DNA of 64,000 nucleotides from DAOUKH01 sp965219875 (GCA_965219875.1 CBDCOW010000005.1:1-64000); one strand, 5' to 3'. Positions 44,387 through 53,260 are shown, counted from the stretch's first letter. The notes: generated by a model not told the origin, from the letters alone. A program made the numbers and translations.

Positions 44387-45176
44387 TATACCGAGTGGCT
44401 AGGGGACTGACAAGGCTCCGCCTGTGTCAGTTGCCGGCAACTCCGGGCAAGGGCCGATGCGACGACCTCGCCGGTCCCGAGGGATGTGTCGGGCATGTGG
44501 GCTGCCACGCGGAAGAATTTTCTGGTCAGCCGTTGACACCCCAGCCGAGGGCCTCTGCCGACGCTAGGGCAGCGTGAACTCCTTTGCAGCTGGCTTGCTA
44601 AATGCAGAGCAACATGCGACAGGCGCTAGACGATGCGGGGTGGACTGGCGCTGGCGTAGTGCTTTGCGGCTAAGGATCCACGACGAGTTCGAGGATGTAC
44701 GCGCCTTTCGTCGGACCGTCTTGGGCGGCAAGGTTATCGGGTCTGTCTCGTTGCTGATTCGTTTTGCGCTGGCCGAGGCCGTGAGCGCAGCCGACACCAA
44801 CAAGAACGAGAAGCTGGCGAAGGTGGGTCAAGGAGGGCGGCTGAAGTTAGGTGCCGCTTAGTGTTTGCGCGGGCCGCGTCCGTGTGGTACACGGTGTGGT
44901 GCTGAGGCCGAAATAGATGGCTTCGACTGGTTTAGTGCTATAGACGCATGCACGTATGCGGCAAGAAGACGTCCTTCCTCAGCGGCGCCCGTTCGCACCT
45001 TCGGGCCGCCCATGCCAACGAGGGCGGCTTTGTGAATCTGGCCGTTTAGGTGGTGCGGGATGGGCGCCGTTGGCCTATTATCGCGTAACAACAAGAAAGC
45101 CCCAACGCGCAATCGGGACAAGGTGGGGTTGGATGTGGTAAATCCGATAGAATCCAGCGATACAACAGAAGTACGA
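44387..45176. other. Gene-free right end of the island
   Basis: About 790 bases without a convincing gene. Short frames on both strands (for example 44574-44861 plus) have no family features. A TAGAAT -10-like hexamer at 45148-45153 lies 27 bases before the mobA start and could now drive the mobA operon; the -35 spacing is poor. Confidence 0.55.
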
Positions 45177-45192
45177 GGCATGACCATGCCGC
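45177..45192. other. attR of the defence island (16-bp repeat)
   Basis: Identical to 20773-20788. It contains the mobA start codon (ATG 45180) and its first codons, so insertion kept the protein intact but replaced everything upstream. Confidence 0.75.
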
Positions 45193-45791
45193 TTACCGGT
45201 GTCGTGCTGGCGGGAGGTAAGAGCCGCCGGCTGGGACGCAACAAGCTCGTCGAGCCGTTTCAGGGCGGACCGCTCATCGCCCGTGTGATCGAGCGGCTGC
45301 GGCCGGTCTGCGGCGAGATCGTGGTCGTGGGCGCCGAGGCCGGCGGAGCGGACGCCTTGCCCCTTCCCGTTGACGCGCGCACCGCCTTCGACCTCTACCC
45401 AGGTAAGGGCTCGCTCGGCGGCATTTACTCCGGCTTGGCCAAGGCAACGAACCGCTGGTCGCTCGTCGTGGCCGGAGACATGCCCTTCCTCAACGCCGGA
45501 CTCATCGACTACATGGCGGGCCTCGCCGACGGCCATGACGCCGTGGTACCCCGCGTGGAGGGGCGGCCCGAGCCGACGCACGCCCTCTACGCGAAGGAAT
45601 GCCTCACACCGATCCACGGCCGCCTCGAACGCGATGAACTGAAGATCGCCCGCTTCTTCGAGGACGTGCGCGTGCGATTCGTCGAGGAACCGGACGTCCG
45701 GCGCTTCGACCCCGATCTGCTCAGCTTCTTCAACGTGAACACGCAGGACGACCTCGACCGGGCAGCGGCGCTCGCCGCGGAGCGTGAGTAG
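45180..45791 (+). CDS. mobA: Molybdenum cofactor guanylyltransferase MobA
   Basis: A 203-residue nucleotidyltransferase that joins GMP to molybdopterin to form the bis-guanine cofactor needed by the formate dehydrogenase encoded downstream. The N-terminal signature TGVVLAGGKSRRLGRNK is intact, followed by PGKGSLGGIYSGLA and VVAGDMPFLNAGLID (Asp for Mg). The ATG at 45180 is within the island's right repeat; a second ATG at 45186 is possible. GAGG precedes the start closely. It overlaps moaD by eight bases. Confidence 0.93.
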   Translation: MTMPLTGVVLAGGKSRRLGRNKLVEPFQGGPLIARVIERLRPVCGEIVVVGAEAGGADALPLPVDARTAFDLYPGKGSLGGIYSGLAKATNRWSLVVAGDMPFLNAGLIDYMAGLADGHDAVVPRVEGRPEPTHALYAKECLTPIHGRLERDELKIARFFEDVRVRFVEEPDVRRFDPDLLSFFNVNTQDDLDRAAALAAERE

Positions 45792-46086
45792 CGTGGCCGC
45801 CCCCGCCATCGCATGCAGCGTCGAGCTTTATGGTGTGGCCCGGCTCGCCGCCGGAACGGGCGAGGTCGCGCTGTCGCTCCGGCCCGGCGCCACGTTGCGC
45901 GACGCGCTGGCGGCGCTGGCTCGGGAGCGACCCGCCCTCGTGGGCAAGGTTGTGGACGAGACGGACGGACGGCTGCTCGAAGGCTACACGCTCAACCTGA
46001 ACGGGGTCGCGTTCGTCGCCGACCTCGGCGCACCGGTAGAGGAGGGCGACGCCGTGCTCGTGCTCTCCGCCGAGGCGGGAGGCTAG
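45784..46086 (+). CDS. moaD: MoaD/ThiS-family sulfur carrier
   Basis: A 100-residue beta-grasp protein ending in the required Gly-Gly (SAEAGG), the group that is thiocarboxylated to donate sulfur to molybdopterin. GTG at 45784 is chosen because it overlaps the mobA end; a second GTG at 45793 is also possible. Its place directly before the AOR gene is common for tungsten enzymes, where a dedicated MoaD helps build tungstopterin. Confidence 0.9.
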   Translation: MSSVAAPAIACSVELYGVARLAAGTGEVALSLRPGATLRDALAALARERPALVGKVVDETDGRLLEGYTLNLNGVAFVADLGAPVEEGDAVLVLSAEAGG

Positions 46087-46088
46087 CC

Positions 46089-47930
46089 GTGCACGGCTAC
46101 TTCGGACGGGCGCTGATCGTCGATCTCTCCACGGGCACCGGACGGTACGAAACCCTGCTCGACGACATCTTGGAGCGGTTCATCGGCGGGGTCGGCCTCG
46201 GCGCGTATCTGCTCTACCTCCACTGCCCTCCGGGAGCCGACCCGTTGGGCGCGGACAACCCGCTGATTCTGGTGGCGAGCCCGCTCACCGGCTCGCGCCT
46301 CACCACCACCAGCAAGTTCGCCATCGTCACCAAGTCGCCGCTCACCGGCTTCATCGGCGACTCCCTCTCTTCGAGCCACATCGCCCTCGAGCTCAAGCGC
46401 TTGGGCGCCGACGCGGTGGTCATCCAGGGCCGCGCACCGGCGTGGTCGGTCCTCGTGATCGACGATGGCGACGTCCGGCTCGAACCGGCGGACGACCTGC
46501 TGGGGCTGACCACCTCTCAGACGGAGGCAGCAGTCAAGGAGCGGCTGGGCCGCGTCCGCGTCGCCTGCATCGGCCCCGCGGGCGAGAACCTCGTCCGCTA
46601 CGCCTCCATCGCCAACGACGGGGGGCGTCAGGCGGGCCGCACCGGTCCAGGTGCGGTAATGGGCTCGAAGCGGCTCAAGGCCATCGCTGTCCACGGCACG
46701 CAATCCGTGGAGATCGCGGACGAGCCGACCCTAAACGACTACGCCCGCGCCCTGAGCCGGGCGAGTCTGGGCCCAGCCACGGAGAAGTACCGCGTCCTGG
46801 GCACCATGGGCAACGTCGCGGCCTTCAATCGACTCGGGGTGCTGCCGACGCGCAACTTCCGCCAGTCCACATTCGACGGCGCCGAGGCGGTCACCGGCGA
46901 GTCGCTGCGGGCCTCGCACACCGTCAAAGATGCTCACTGCGCCAACTGTACCATCGGCTGTGAGAAAGTCCTCGCCGTCTTGGACGACGGCAGAGAGAAG
47001 GGCGGCGCGACGAGCGCGCGCATGGAGTACGAGAGCCTTTACGCCCTAGGGCCACTGGTGGGCGTAGCCGACCCCGACGCGGTCGTCCGCGCCGCCCACG
47101 CCTGCGACGAGCTTGGCATGGACACCATCAGCGCGGGAGCCTCGATCGCGTGGGCGATGGAATGCTCCGAGCGGGGTGTACTCGGCGATCCGCTGGCGTT
47201 CGGGGACGGCGACGCCGTCCTCGGCCTGATCGAGGCCATCGGCGCGCGATCGGGCATCGGCGATTTGCTCGCCGGCGGGGTGCGGCGGGCCGCCGAGCAG
47301 GTCGGCGGCGGGTCGGAGGCGTGGGCGATGCATGTGAAGAGCCTCGAAATGCCGGGCTACGAGCCGCGCGGCCTGAAGACGCTGGCCCTGGGGCTGGCGG
47401 TAAACGCGCGGGGCGCCTGCCACAACCGTTCATCGGCCTACGAGGCCGACTTCTCCGCCGAGGTCGACCGCCTGCGTGCCGACGAACGACGTGGCGGGAT
47501 CGCGGCCCGTAGCGAGGACTACGCCGCCGTTCTCGATTCGATGATCTGGTGCAAGTTCCTCCGCAAGGCGTTCGGCGACTTCTGGGCGGAGTCCGCTCAA
47601 GCCTACGAATGGATCACCGGCCGGGCCGCCTCCCCTGAGGGCCTGCGCCTCGCCGGCGAGCGCATCTGCACCCTCAAGAAGCTGTTCAACGTCCGCGAGG
47701 GTTGGACGAGGGCAGACGACGCCCTGCCGCCGCGCGTGCTGGAGGAACCGCTGTCCTCCGGCGTCGGCAGGGGGGTCGCACTGACCCGCAACGAGCTCGA
47801 CGCCATGATCGCCTCCTACTACGAGGCCCGCGGCTGGACACCCGACGGCATGGTCCCCGCCGAGAAGATCGACGCGCTGGCGCTCGGCGACGTCGTGGGG
47901 ACGGAGGCTGTCGCTCCCCGCGACCGGTGA
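46089..47930 (+). CDS. aor: Aldehyde:ferredoxin oxidoreductase (tungsten AOR family)
   Basis: A 613-residue AOR-family protein that oxidises an aldehyde to the acid, or does the reverse, with a tungsten-bis-pyranopterin. The N-terminal pterin part has GYFGRALIVDLSTG and the GGVGLGAYLL loop. The iron-sulfur motif is DAHCANCTIGC near residue 285, with the matching late Cys in ERICTLKKLFNVREG near 525. GTG at 46089 sits two bases after moaD. The partner for electrons is probably the NuoEF-like pair encoded next. The aldehyde substrate is unknown. Confidence 0.93.
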   Translation: MHGYFGRALIVDLSTGTGRYETLLDDILERFIGGVGLGAYLLYLHCPPGADPLGADNPLILVASPLTGSRLTTTSKFAIVTKSPLTGFIGDSLSSSHIALELKRLGADAVVIQGRAPAWSVLVIDDGDVRLEPADDLLGLTTSQTEAAVKERLGRVRVACIGPAGENLVRYASIANDGGRQAGRTGPGAVMGSKRLKAIAVHGTQSVEIADEPTLNDYARALSRASLGPATEKYRVLGTMGNVAAFNRLGVLPTRNFRQSTFDGAEAVTGESLRASHTVKDAHCANCTIGCEKVLAVLDDGREKGGATSARMEYESLYALGPLVGVADPDAVVRAAHACDELGMDTISAGASIAWAMECSERGVLGDPLAFGDGDAVLGLIEAIGARSGIGDLLAGGVRRAAEQVGGGSEAWAMHVKSLEMPGYEPRGLKTLALGLAVNARGACHNRSSAYEADFSAEVDRLRADERRGGIAARSEDYAAVLDSMIWCKFLRKAFGDFWAESAQAYEWITGRAASPEGLRLAGERICTLKKLFNVREGWTRADDALPPRVLEEPLSSGVGRGVALTRNELDAMIASYYEARGWTPDGMVPAEKIDALALGDVVGTEAVAPRDR

Positions 47931-47942
47931 CGCCGCCGCCAC

Positions 47943-47983
47943 CGGTACGATATCTGTGACAGTCGGTACAATATCTGTGACAG
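47943..47983. repeat. Two direct 20-bp repeats between aor and nuoE
   Basis: CGGTACGATATCTGTGACAG (47943-47962) and CGGTACAATATCTGTGACAG (47964-47983) differ by one base and start 21 bases apart, two helical turns. They could be an operator pair or the doubled end motif of a lost IS481-type element. Confidence 0.6.
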
Positions 47984-48045
47984 CGCGTCGTTCACCGAGC
48001 GACGTGTCCGGGACGCGCGTAGGCACATTCCTTTGATGGAGACCA

Positions 48046-48492
48046 ATGAACCAACGTGAGCTTCGGCGGCGGCTCGTGGAGCGGTTCCCTCGGGAACGCC
48101 GGTACTTGCTGCCCGCGCTGCACTACATCCACGACGAGTTCGGCTACCTCCCCGAACACGCGCTTCAGACCGCGGGGTGGCATCTGCGCGTCCCGGCGAG
48201 CGAGGTCTACGGCGCGGCGACGAGCTACACCGAGCTGCGCGTCGAGGCCCCCGCGGAGCACACCGTCCGCATCTGCACCGGCCTCTCCTGCCTGCTCAAC
48301 GGGGCGCGCGGCGTCTTGGAGGCGGCGCGCGAGGCCGCCGCCGCGGTCGACGCGACGGCGGTCGAGGAGCGGGCGTGCGCCTTTCTCTGCGCCGCCGCTC
48401 CTGTGGTAGAGATCGACCACGAAAACCAGGGCCGCGCCAGCACCGAGAGCGTACGCGCTGCGGTGGCCGCTTCCGCGGGGACGGCGTCCTAG
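48046..48492 (+). CDS. NuoE-like [2Fe-2S] subunit
   Basis: A 148-residue thioredoxin-like ferredoxin. It has the N-terminal helical part (RRYLLPALHYIHDEFGYLPE) and four Cys ligands in RICTGLSCLLNG and ERACAFLCAAAP. The spacing fits the HoxE/NuoE group. Together with the following gene it forms the NADH-reactive part of a soluble dehydrogenase. ATG at 48046 follows GATGGAGACCA. The gene ends four bases before the next start, so the pair is cotranslated. Confidence 0.9.
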   Translation: MNQRELRRRLVERFPRERRYLLPALHYIHDEFGYLPEHALQTAGWHLRVPASEVYGAATSYTELRVEAPAEHTVRICTGLSCLLNGARGVLEAAREAAAAVDATAVEERACAFLCAAAPVVEIDHENQGRASTESVRAAVAASAGTAS

Positions 48493-48496
48493 ACCC

Positions 48497-50071
48497 GTGA
48501 CAGTACCCCTGAAATCCATGCGGGAGGCCGCGGTCGGGCGCGAGGCGGCGCGCGCCGTCGGCAGGACGGTGCTGAAAGTCCAGGACTCGCACTATGACCG
48601 TGCCGTCGGCAGCGGCGCGGTGCTAGAAGCGGCGAGGCGCGCCGCCGATCCCAAGGCCGTCGACGTGGTGGCCGTCGGGAGCGACGGTGCCCACGATCTG
48701 TCACCGCGCGTCAGCATCGAGCGCCCCGACGGCGCAATCATCCGGCTCGACCGGGTCACGCCGGGGCGGGCAGCGCGCGCGGCCGCCGAACCACTGTCCG
48801 CCGCGGGCAGCGAGGCCGACTACGGAGACTTTTGGACGGCGCAACGGCGCCTCTTGCTCGCCAACACCGGCGAGGCTGATCCCGAAAGCCTCGACGCCTA
48901 CCTCGCCGGCGGCGGCTACGGCGGACTGGAACGAGCTCTCTCGATGACGCCGGATCAGGTCATCGACGAGGTCTTGCGCGCTGGCCTGCTGGGCCGCGGT
49001 GGGGCCTACTTCCCCGCGGGCCGCAAGTGGCAGAGCGCGCGGGCGGCGCCCGGCGGCGTCCGCTATGTCGTGGTGAACGCCGAGGAAGGCGAGCCGGGCG
49101 TCTACAAAGACCGGCACATCATGGAGGGCGACCCGCACCGGCTTATCGAGGGGCTGCTCATCGCGGGCTACGCCTCCGGCGCGTCGAAGGGGTATATCTA
49201 TATCAACGCCGAGGCGCGGCTCTCGGAGCGCCGCGTCCGGCTGGCCGTCGAGCAGGCCCGCGCCGCGGGACTCGTGGGCTCGGACATCCTCGGCTCCGCG
49301 TTCGAATTCGAGATCGAGGTCCGGCGCGGCGCCGGCGGCTACGTCTGCGGCGAGGAGACGACGCTCCTCAACACCATCGAGGGTCAGCGCCGCGCCCCGA
49401 GGCTGCGGCCGCCCTTCCCCACCGAGTACGGCCTCTTCGCCATGCCCACCGTCATCAATAACGTCGAGACGCTGTGCAACGCGGCCGTCGTCCTAACGGA
49501 CGGGGCCGAGGCCTACGCCGAGATCGGCGAGGGGGCCAGCGGGACCAAGCTCATCTCCCTGAGCGGCGCGGTGCGGCGTCCAGGCCTGGTCGAAGTCCCC
49601 ATGGGTACGACGCTGCGGACCATCGTCTACGACATCGGCGGCGGAGCGCGTGACGGCGGGCGCGTCGCCGGCGTCGTCGCGGGCGGCCCCAGCGGTGGGC
49701 TGCTCCCCGAACCGATGCTCGACGAGCCGATCCGTGCCGGCCTGTTGCACCCGTCTGGGGCCGTGCTCGGTGCGGGGGGAATCGTCGTGCTCGACGGCTC
49801 GATGCCGACGCTTGATATCGTGCGCGAGCTCGCTTCCTACAACGCCGCCGAGTCGTGCGGCAAGTGCACACCTTGCCGCGAGGGCGCACCCCTTATGGTC
49901 GAAATCCTGGACCGCATGGCCCCGCGAGGCTCGGCCGCCGACGCCGACGAGCTGCGCGAGCTGGCGCACGTCGTCGCTTCGGCGTCGCTGTGCGGCCTTG
50001 GCCAGATGGCGGGCGGCCCCATCGTCAGCGCACTCGACCTGTTCGCCCCCGACCTCCTAGACGAGGGCTAG
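48497..50071 (+). CDS. NuoF-like NADH/FMN diaphorase subunit
   Basis: A 524-residue flavoprotein. An N-terminal thioredoxin-like region (1-110) precedes the FMN/NADH core: GLLGRGGAYFPAGRKWQ, NAEEGEPGVYKDRHIME and RRGAGGYVCGEETTLLNTIE. The [4Fe-4S] site ESCGKCTPCREG is near residue 453, and a last Cys follows in SASLCGLGQM. The start is GTG at 48497. It transfers electrons between formate dehydrogenase (and possibly AOR) and NAD+. A membrane Nuo complex is not encoded here. Confidence 0.92.
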   Translation: MTVPLKSMREAAVGREAARAVGRTVLKVQDSHYDRAVGSGAVLEAARRAADPKAVDVVAVGSDGAHDLSPRVSIERPDGAIIRLDRVTPGRAARAAAEPLSAAGSEADYGDFWTAQRRLLLANTGEADPESLDAYLAGGGYGGLERALSMTPDQVIDEVLRAGLLGRGGAYFPAGRKWQSARAAPGGVRYVVVNAEEGEPGVYKDRHIMEGDPHRLIEGLLIAGYASGASKGYIYINAEARLSERRVRLAVEQARAAGLVGSDILGSAFEFEIEVRRGAGGYVCGEETTLLNTIEGQRRAPRLRPPFPTEYGLFAMPTVINNVETLCNAAVVLTDGAEAYAEIGEGASGTKLISLSGAVRRPGLVEVPMGTTLRTIVYDIGGGARDGGRVAGVVAGGPSGGLLPEPMLDEPIRAGLLHPSGAVLGAGGIVVLDGSMPTLDIVRELASYNAAESCGKCTPCREGAPLMVEILDRMAPRGSAADADELRELAHVVASASLCGLGQMAGGPIVSALDLFAPDLLDEG

Positions 50072-50139
50072 TTCACAGGCTTGCAGCGAGCGGCTAGAGT
50101 GGGCTGCCTAAGCTAGCGGAAAGTAGGTTCGACCCCGCC

Positions 50140-52851
50140 ATGCCACGCCTCACCATCGACGGTGCCCGGGTGACCATCGCCGATGGGGCGTCGGTGCTCG
50201 ACGCGGTTAATGCCTCGGGGACCTACCTGCCGCAGCTCTGCAAAGATCCCGACATGGGCGCCATCGGCGCCTGCCGTACCTGTCTCGTCGAGGTGGAGGG
50301 GCAGCGCGGCTTTCCCGCCTCGTGCTCGCTTCCGGCGGCGGAGGGCATGTCGGTGCGCACCGACACCGAGGCGGCGCAAAGCCTCCGTAAGGGCGTCCTT
50401 GAACTCACGTTGGGGATGCTGAAAGGATCGGCGGAGGGGAAGGACTACGAGGCGCTATCTACCGCCTCCCGCCATCACGGCGTCGACGCGGCGCGTTATG
50501 AGCCAAGGCCCCGGCAGACCGTGGACACGAGCAGCCCGTTCTTCTCGATCGCGATGGATGATTGCATCATGTGCGGGCGCTGCGCCAAGGGCTGCGGCCC
50601 CGGCCTGCAGTTCATCGGGGCCATCGACGTACTTGGCGCGGGGCGGGAGTCCCGCATCGGGACCTTCATGGACCAACCGCTGCGCGAGTCCATCTGCACC
50701 TCATGCGGCACGTGCCTTTCCGTTTGCCCCACCGGGGCCATCAAGAAGAAGGGGCCGACGCTTCCCGTGGCGACCAGCACCTCGACCACGTGCCCGTACT
50801 GCGGCGTCGGCTGCGGCGTCTCGCTCCAAGTGAGCGCAGAGGGCGAGATACTCGAAGTCCTCGACGATCCTGAGAACCCATCGAGCGTCGGCATGCTCTG
50901 CGTGAAGGGCCGGTTCGGGACGACGTTCGTCAACTCCCCCGACCGGCTGACGTCGCCGCTCATCAAGGAGAACGGCGCGTTCCGCGAGGCGTCGTGGGAC
51001 GAGGCGCTCGACCTCGTTGCCGAGAAGCTGGTCGAGCACCGGGGCGCGTTCGCCACGCTCTGCTCCGCCAAGGCAACGAACGAGGACGGCTACGTCCAGC
51101 AGAAGTTCGCTCGCCTGCTCATGCAGACCAACAACATCGATCACTGCACGCGCCTATGCCACGCCCCTTCCGTGGAGGCGATGATCGCCGCCGTCGGCAG
51201 CGGGGCCACCTCGAACTCGTATATCGACTACGAGAACGCAGGCTGCCTCGTCATCGCCGGCTCCGACGCCGCCTCGAACCACCCGGTCGTCGCGTCGCGC
51301 ATGCGGCGGGCCATCGTCGAGCGAGGCGCCAAGCTTGTGGTCATTAACCCCAAGCGCACCGAATTGTGCGACTACGCCGACGTGTGGCTGCGGCCCCATC
51401 CCGGCTCCGACGTGGCCCTGCTGAACGCGATGGCGAAGGTCATCCTCGACGAGGGGCTACACGCCCCCACGTTCATCGAGGAGCGCACCGAGGGCTTCGA
51501 GGAATGGCGCGCCGTCGTCGACCGCTACACGCCCGAGGAGGCGGAGCGGATCACCGGCTGCCCCGCGGATGACATCCGCGCCGCGGCTCGCCTCTACGCC
51601 AAGCCGCCCTTCAGCGGCTCCTGCCTCGTGTGGGGTATGGGGATGACCCAGCACACCAGCGGGACGTCCAACTGCCACAGCCTGCTCAACCTCTCCTTCC
51701 TGACAGGGCAGATTGGTAAGCGGGGGGCGGGCATCTCGCCGCTGCGGGGGCAGAACAACGTCCAGGGCTGCGGCGATTCGGGCTGCCTTCCCGACAAGCT
51801 GCCCGGCTACCAGGACGTGGCGGGGAACGCCGTCCGCTTTGGCGACGCGTGGGGCCATCCCATCCCCGCCAAGCCCGGGATGGTGGTGACCGACTTCGTG
51901 GAGGAGGCGCACAAGGGGACGATCAAGGCCATCTACGTCACCGGCGAGAATCCCTTGCTGAGCGAGCCCGACCTGCATCATGCCGAGGCCGCCTTCCGCA
52001 ACCTCGACTTCCTCGTGGTGCAAGACCTCTTCCTACACGAGACGGCGCAGATCGCCGACGTCGTGCTCCCCGCCGCGAGCTTCGCCGAAAAGGACGGCAC
52101 CTTCACCAACAGCGAGCGCCGCGTCCAGCGCGTCCGTAAGGCGGTCGAACCGGTGGGCGACAGCCGGCCCGATTGGGAGATCGTGTGCGACCTGGCGCGG
52201 CGGGTCAGCCGCCGGTTAGGGCTGCCGTTGGAGGGCCAGTTCTCCTACACGCACCCGTCGGAGATCATGGACGAAATGTCGGCACTGACCCCGATCCTGC
52301 GAGGTATCTCCTTCGAACGGCTGGACCGCGAGGGTGGCATTCAGTGGCCCTGCCCCGGTTCCGGCCACCCCGGCACGCCGTTCCTCTACGAGGATGCCTT
52401 CCCCCGCGGGCGTGCCAAGTTCACCGGCTTTGATCAGCAGGCCTTGGCGGCGGAGCTGCCCAATAAGCGCTTCCCGCTGATACTGAACACGGGTCGTATC
52501 CTCTATCACTGGCATGGAGGAACGATGACGCGCCGCGCGCCGGGGCTCCTCGCCCGCGCGCCGGAACTGTACGTCTCGATCCATCCCGAAGACGCCCGGA
52601 GGGCCGGCGTGGCCGACGGTCAATGGGTGCGAGCGCGCTCCCGCCGCGGCGACCTCGAAGGCCGCGCCGAGGTAACGGAAATGGTGAAGGAGGGGGAGGT
52701 CTTCGTGCCGTTCGTGAAACTCCGCGAGCACGCCGCGAACTTCCTCACCAACGCCGCCTTCGACCCCGACTCCAAGATACCGGAATACAAGGTCTGCGCC
52801 GTCCGCATCGACCCTGCCGAGGAGCCGTCCACCCCGGCGACCGCTCCCTAG
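50140..52851 (+). CDS. fdhA: Formate dehydrogenase alpha subunit (Mo/W-bisPGD), Cys type
   Basis: A 903-residue molybdopterin oxidoreductase. The N-terminus is a NuoG-like [2Fe-2S] domain (Cys34, Cys45, Cys48, Cys62), followed by two [4Fe-4S] sets (DDCIMCGRCAKGCG and ICTSCGTCLSVCP) and the proximal CPYCGVGCGVSL...GMLC cluster. The metal-ligand residue is Cys340 in NNIDHCTRLCHAPS, where several relatives have selenocysteine. The C-terminal cofactor-binding domain has ILNTGRILYHWHGGTMTRR. It is cytoplasmic (no twin-arginine signal) and NAD-linked through the two genes before it. It probably interconverts formate and CO2. Confidence 0.93.
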   Translation: MPRLTIDGARVTIADGASVLDAVNASGTYLPQLCKDPDMGAIGACRTCLVEVEGQRGFPASCSLPAAEGMSVRTDTEAAQSLRKGVLELTLGMLKGSAEGKDYEALSTASRHHGVDAARYEPRPRQTVDTSSPFFSIAMDDCIMCGRCAKGCGPGLQFIGAIDVLGAGRESRIGTFMDQPLRESICTSCGTCLSVCPTGAIKKKGPTLPVATSTSTTCPYCGVGCGVSLQVSAEGEILEVLDDPENPSSVGMLCVKGRFGTTFVNSPDRLTSPLIKENGAFREASWDEALDLVAEKLVEHRGAFATLCSAKATNEDGYVQQKFARLLMQTNNIDHCTRLCHAPSVEAMIAAVGSGATSNSYIDYENAGCLVIAGSDAASNHPVVASRMRRAIVERGAKLVVINPKRTELCDYADVWLRPHPGSDVALLNAMAKVILDEGLHAPTFIEERTEGFEEWRAVVDRYTPEEAERITGCPADDIRAAARLYAKPPFSGSCLVWGMGMTQHTSGTSNCHSLLNLSFLTGQIGKRGAGISPLRGQNNVQGCGDSGCLPDKLPGYQDVAGNAVRFGDAWGHPIPAKPGMVVTDFVEEAHKGTIKAIYVTGENPLLSEPDLHHAEAAFRNLDFLVVQDLFLHETAQIADVVLPAASFAEKDGTFTNSERRVQRVRKAVEPVGDSRPDWEIVCDLARRVSRRLGLPLEGQFSYTHPSEIMDEMSALTPILRGISFERLDREGGIQWPCPGSGHPGTPFLYEDAFPRGRAKFTGFDQQALAAELPNKRFPLILNTGRILYHWHGGTMTRRAPGLLARAPELYVSIHPEDARRAGVADGQWVRARSRRGDLEGRAEVTEMVKEGEVFVPFVKLREHAANFLTNAAFDPDSKIPEYKVCAVRIDPAEEPSTPATAP

Positions 52852-52862
52852 GGAGCAAACGA

Positions 52863-52894
52863 AAGGGCCAAGACGGCATACCGTCCTGGCCCTT
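52863..52894. terminator. Bidirectional hairpin terminator
   Basis: AAGGGCCA-A-GACGG pairs with CCGTC-C-TGGCCCTT around the loop CATA: 13 base pairs with one mismatch. It lies between the convergent ends of fdhA and the PII gene. A short CCTTCCTT-like tail follows, with no long T run. Confidence 0.75.
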
Positions 52895-52918
52895 CCTTGC
52901 CCTACACGGCACGCCTGG

Positions 52919-53260
52919 CTAGAGCGCCGCTTCGTCCTTCTCGCCGGTGCGCACGCGCATGGCGCCGGTGACGGGCAAGACGAAGATCTTGCCGTCGCCC
53001 ACGTTCCCCGTGCTGGCGTACTCGTTGATGATGTCGATCACCTGTTGGGTGTCCGAGTCCTTGACGACGATTTCGAGCTTCGACTTGGGCAGCATGTCGA
53101 TGGTGATGTTGATGCCGCCCCGGCCCACGTGCTGGACGCCCTTCTGGACGCCGCGCCCGCGGACGTCTACGACGTTGAGACCGATGAACCCGGCCTGCGC
53201 CAGCGCCTCGGTCACGAGGCCGACACGCTCGGGCCGGATGATTGCTTCGACCTTGTTCAC
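52919..53260 (-). CDS. PII nitrogen-regulatory protein without Tyr51
   Basis: A 113-residue PII (GlnB/GlnK) signal protein that binds ATP/ADP and 2-oxoglutarate. Start NKVEAIIRPERVGLV and end GDGKIFVLPVTGAMRVRTGE are canonical. The T-loop is atypical: between QKG and LPKSKLE the sequence reads VQHVGRGGINITIDM, with no Tyr at the uridylylation place. It follows the ammonium transporter gene by 78 bases, so it is a GlnK-type partner that may block the channel. Covalent control by GlnD is unlikely. Confidence 0.93.
   Translation of the reverse strand: MNKVEAIIRPERVGLVTEALAQAGFIGLNVVDVRGRGVQKGVQHVGRGGINITIDMLPKSKLEIVVKDSDTQQVIDIINEYASTGNVGDGKIFVLPVTGAMRVRTGEKDEAAL

Larger units (their letters stand above)
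20789..45176. mobile_element. Integrated defence island of about 24.4 kb
   Basis: The region runs between two identical 16-bp sequences and has a P4-type integrase just inside the left one. It contains a restriction-modification/toxin-antitoxin operon, a DISARM locus, an AlpA-type regulator, transposase scraps and a tandem non-coding element. Base composition is uneven, with parts below 50% GC (dcm-vsr, middle of mod) against over 65% in the flanks. The right boundary sits on the start codon of mobA. Confidence 0.75.

Noticed and set aside
44574..44861. 95-codon frame at the island's right end
   Set aside because: No recognisable family, competing frame on the other strand, no good start signal.
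51127..51170. Selenocysteine in the formate dehydrogenase
   Set aside because: The codon at the metal-ligand position is TGC (Cys340) and no in-frame UGA occurs in the gene.
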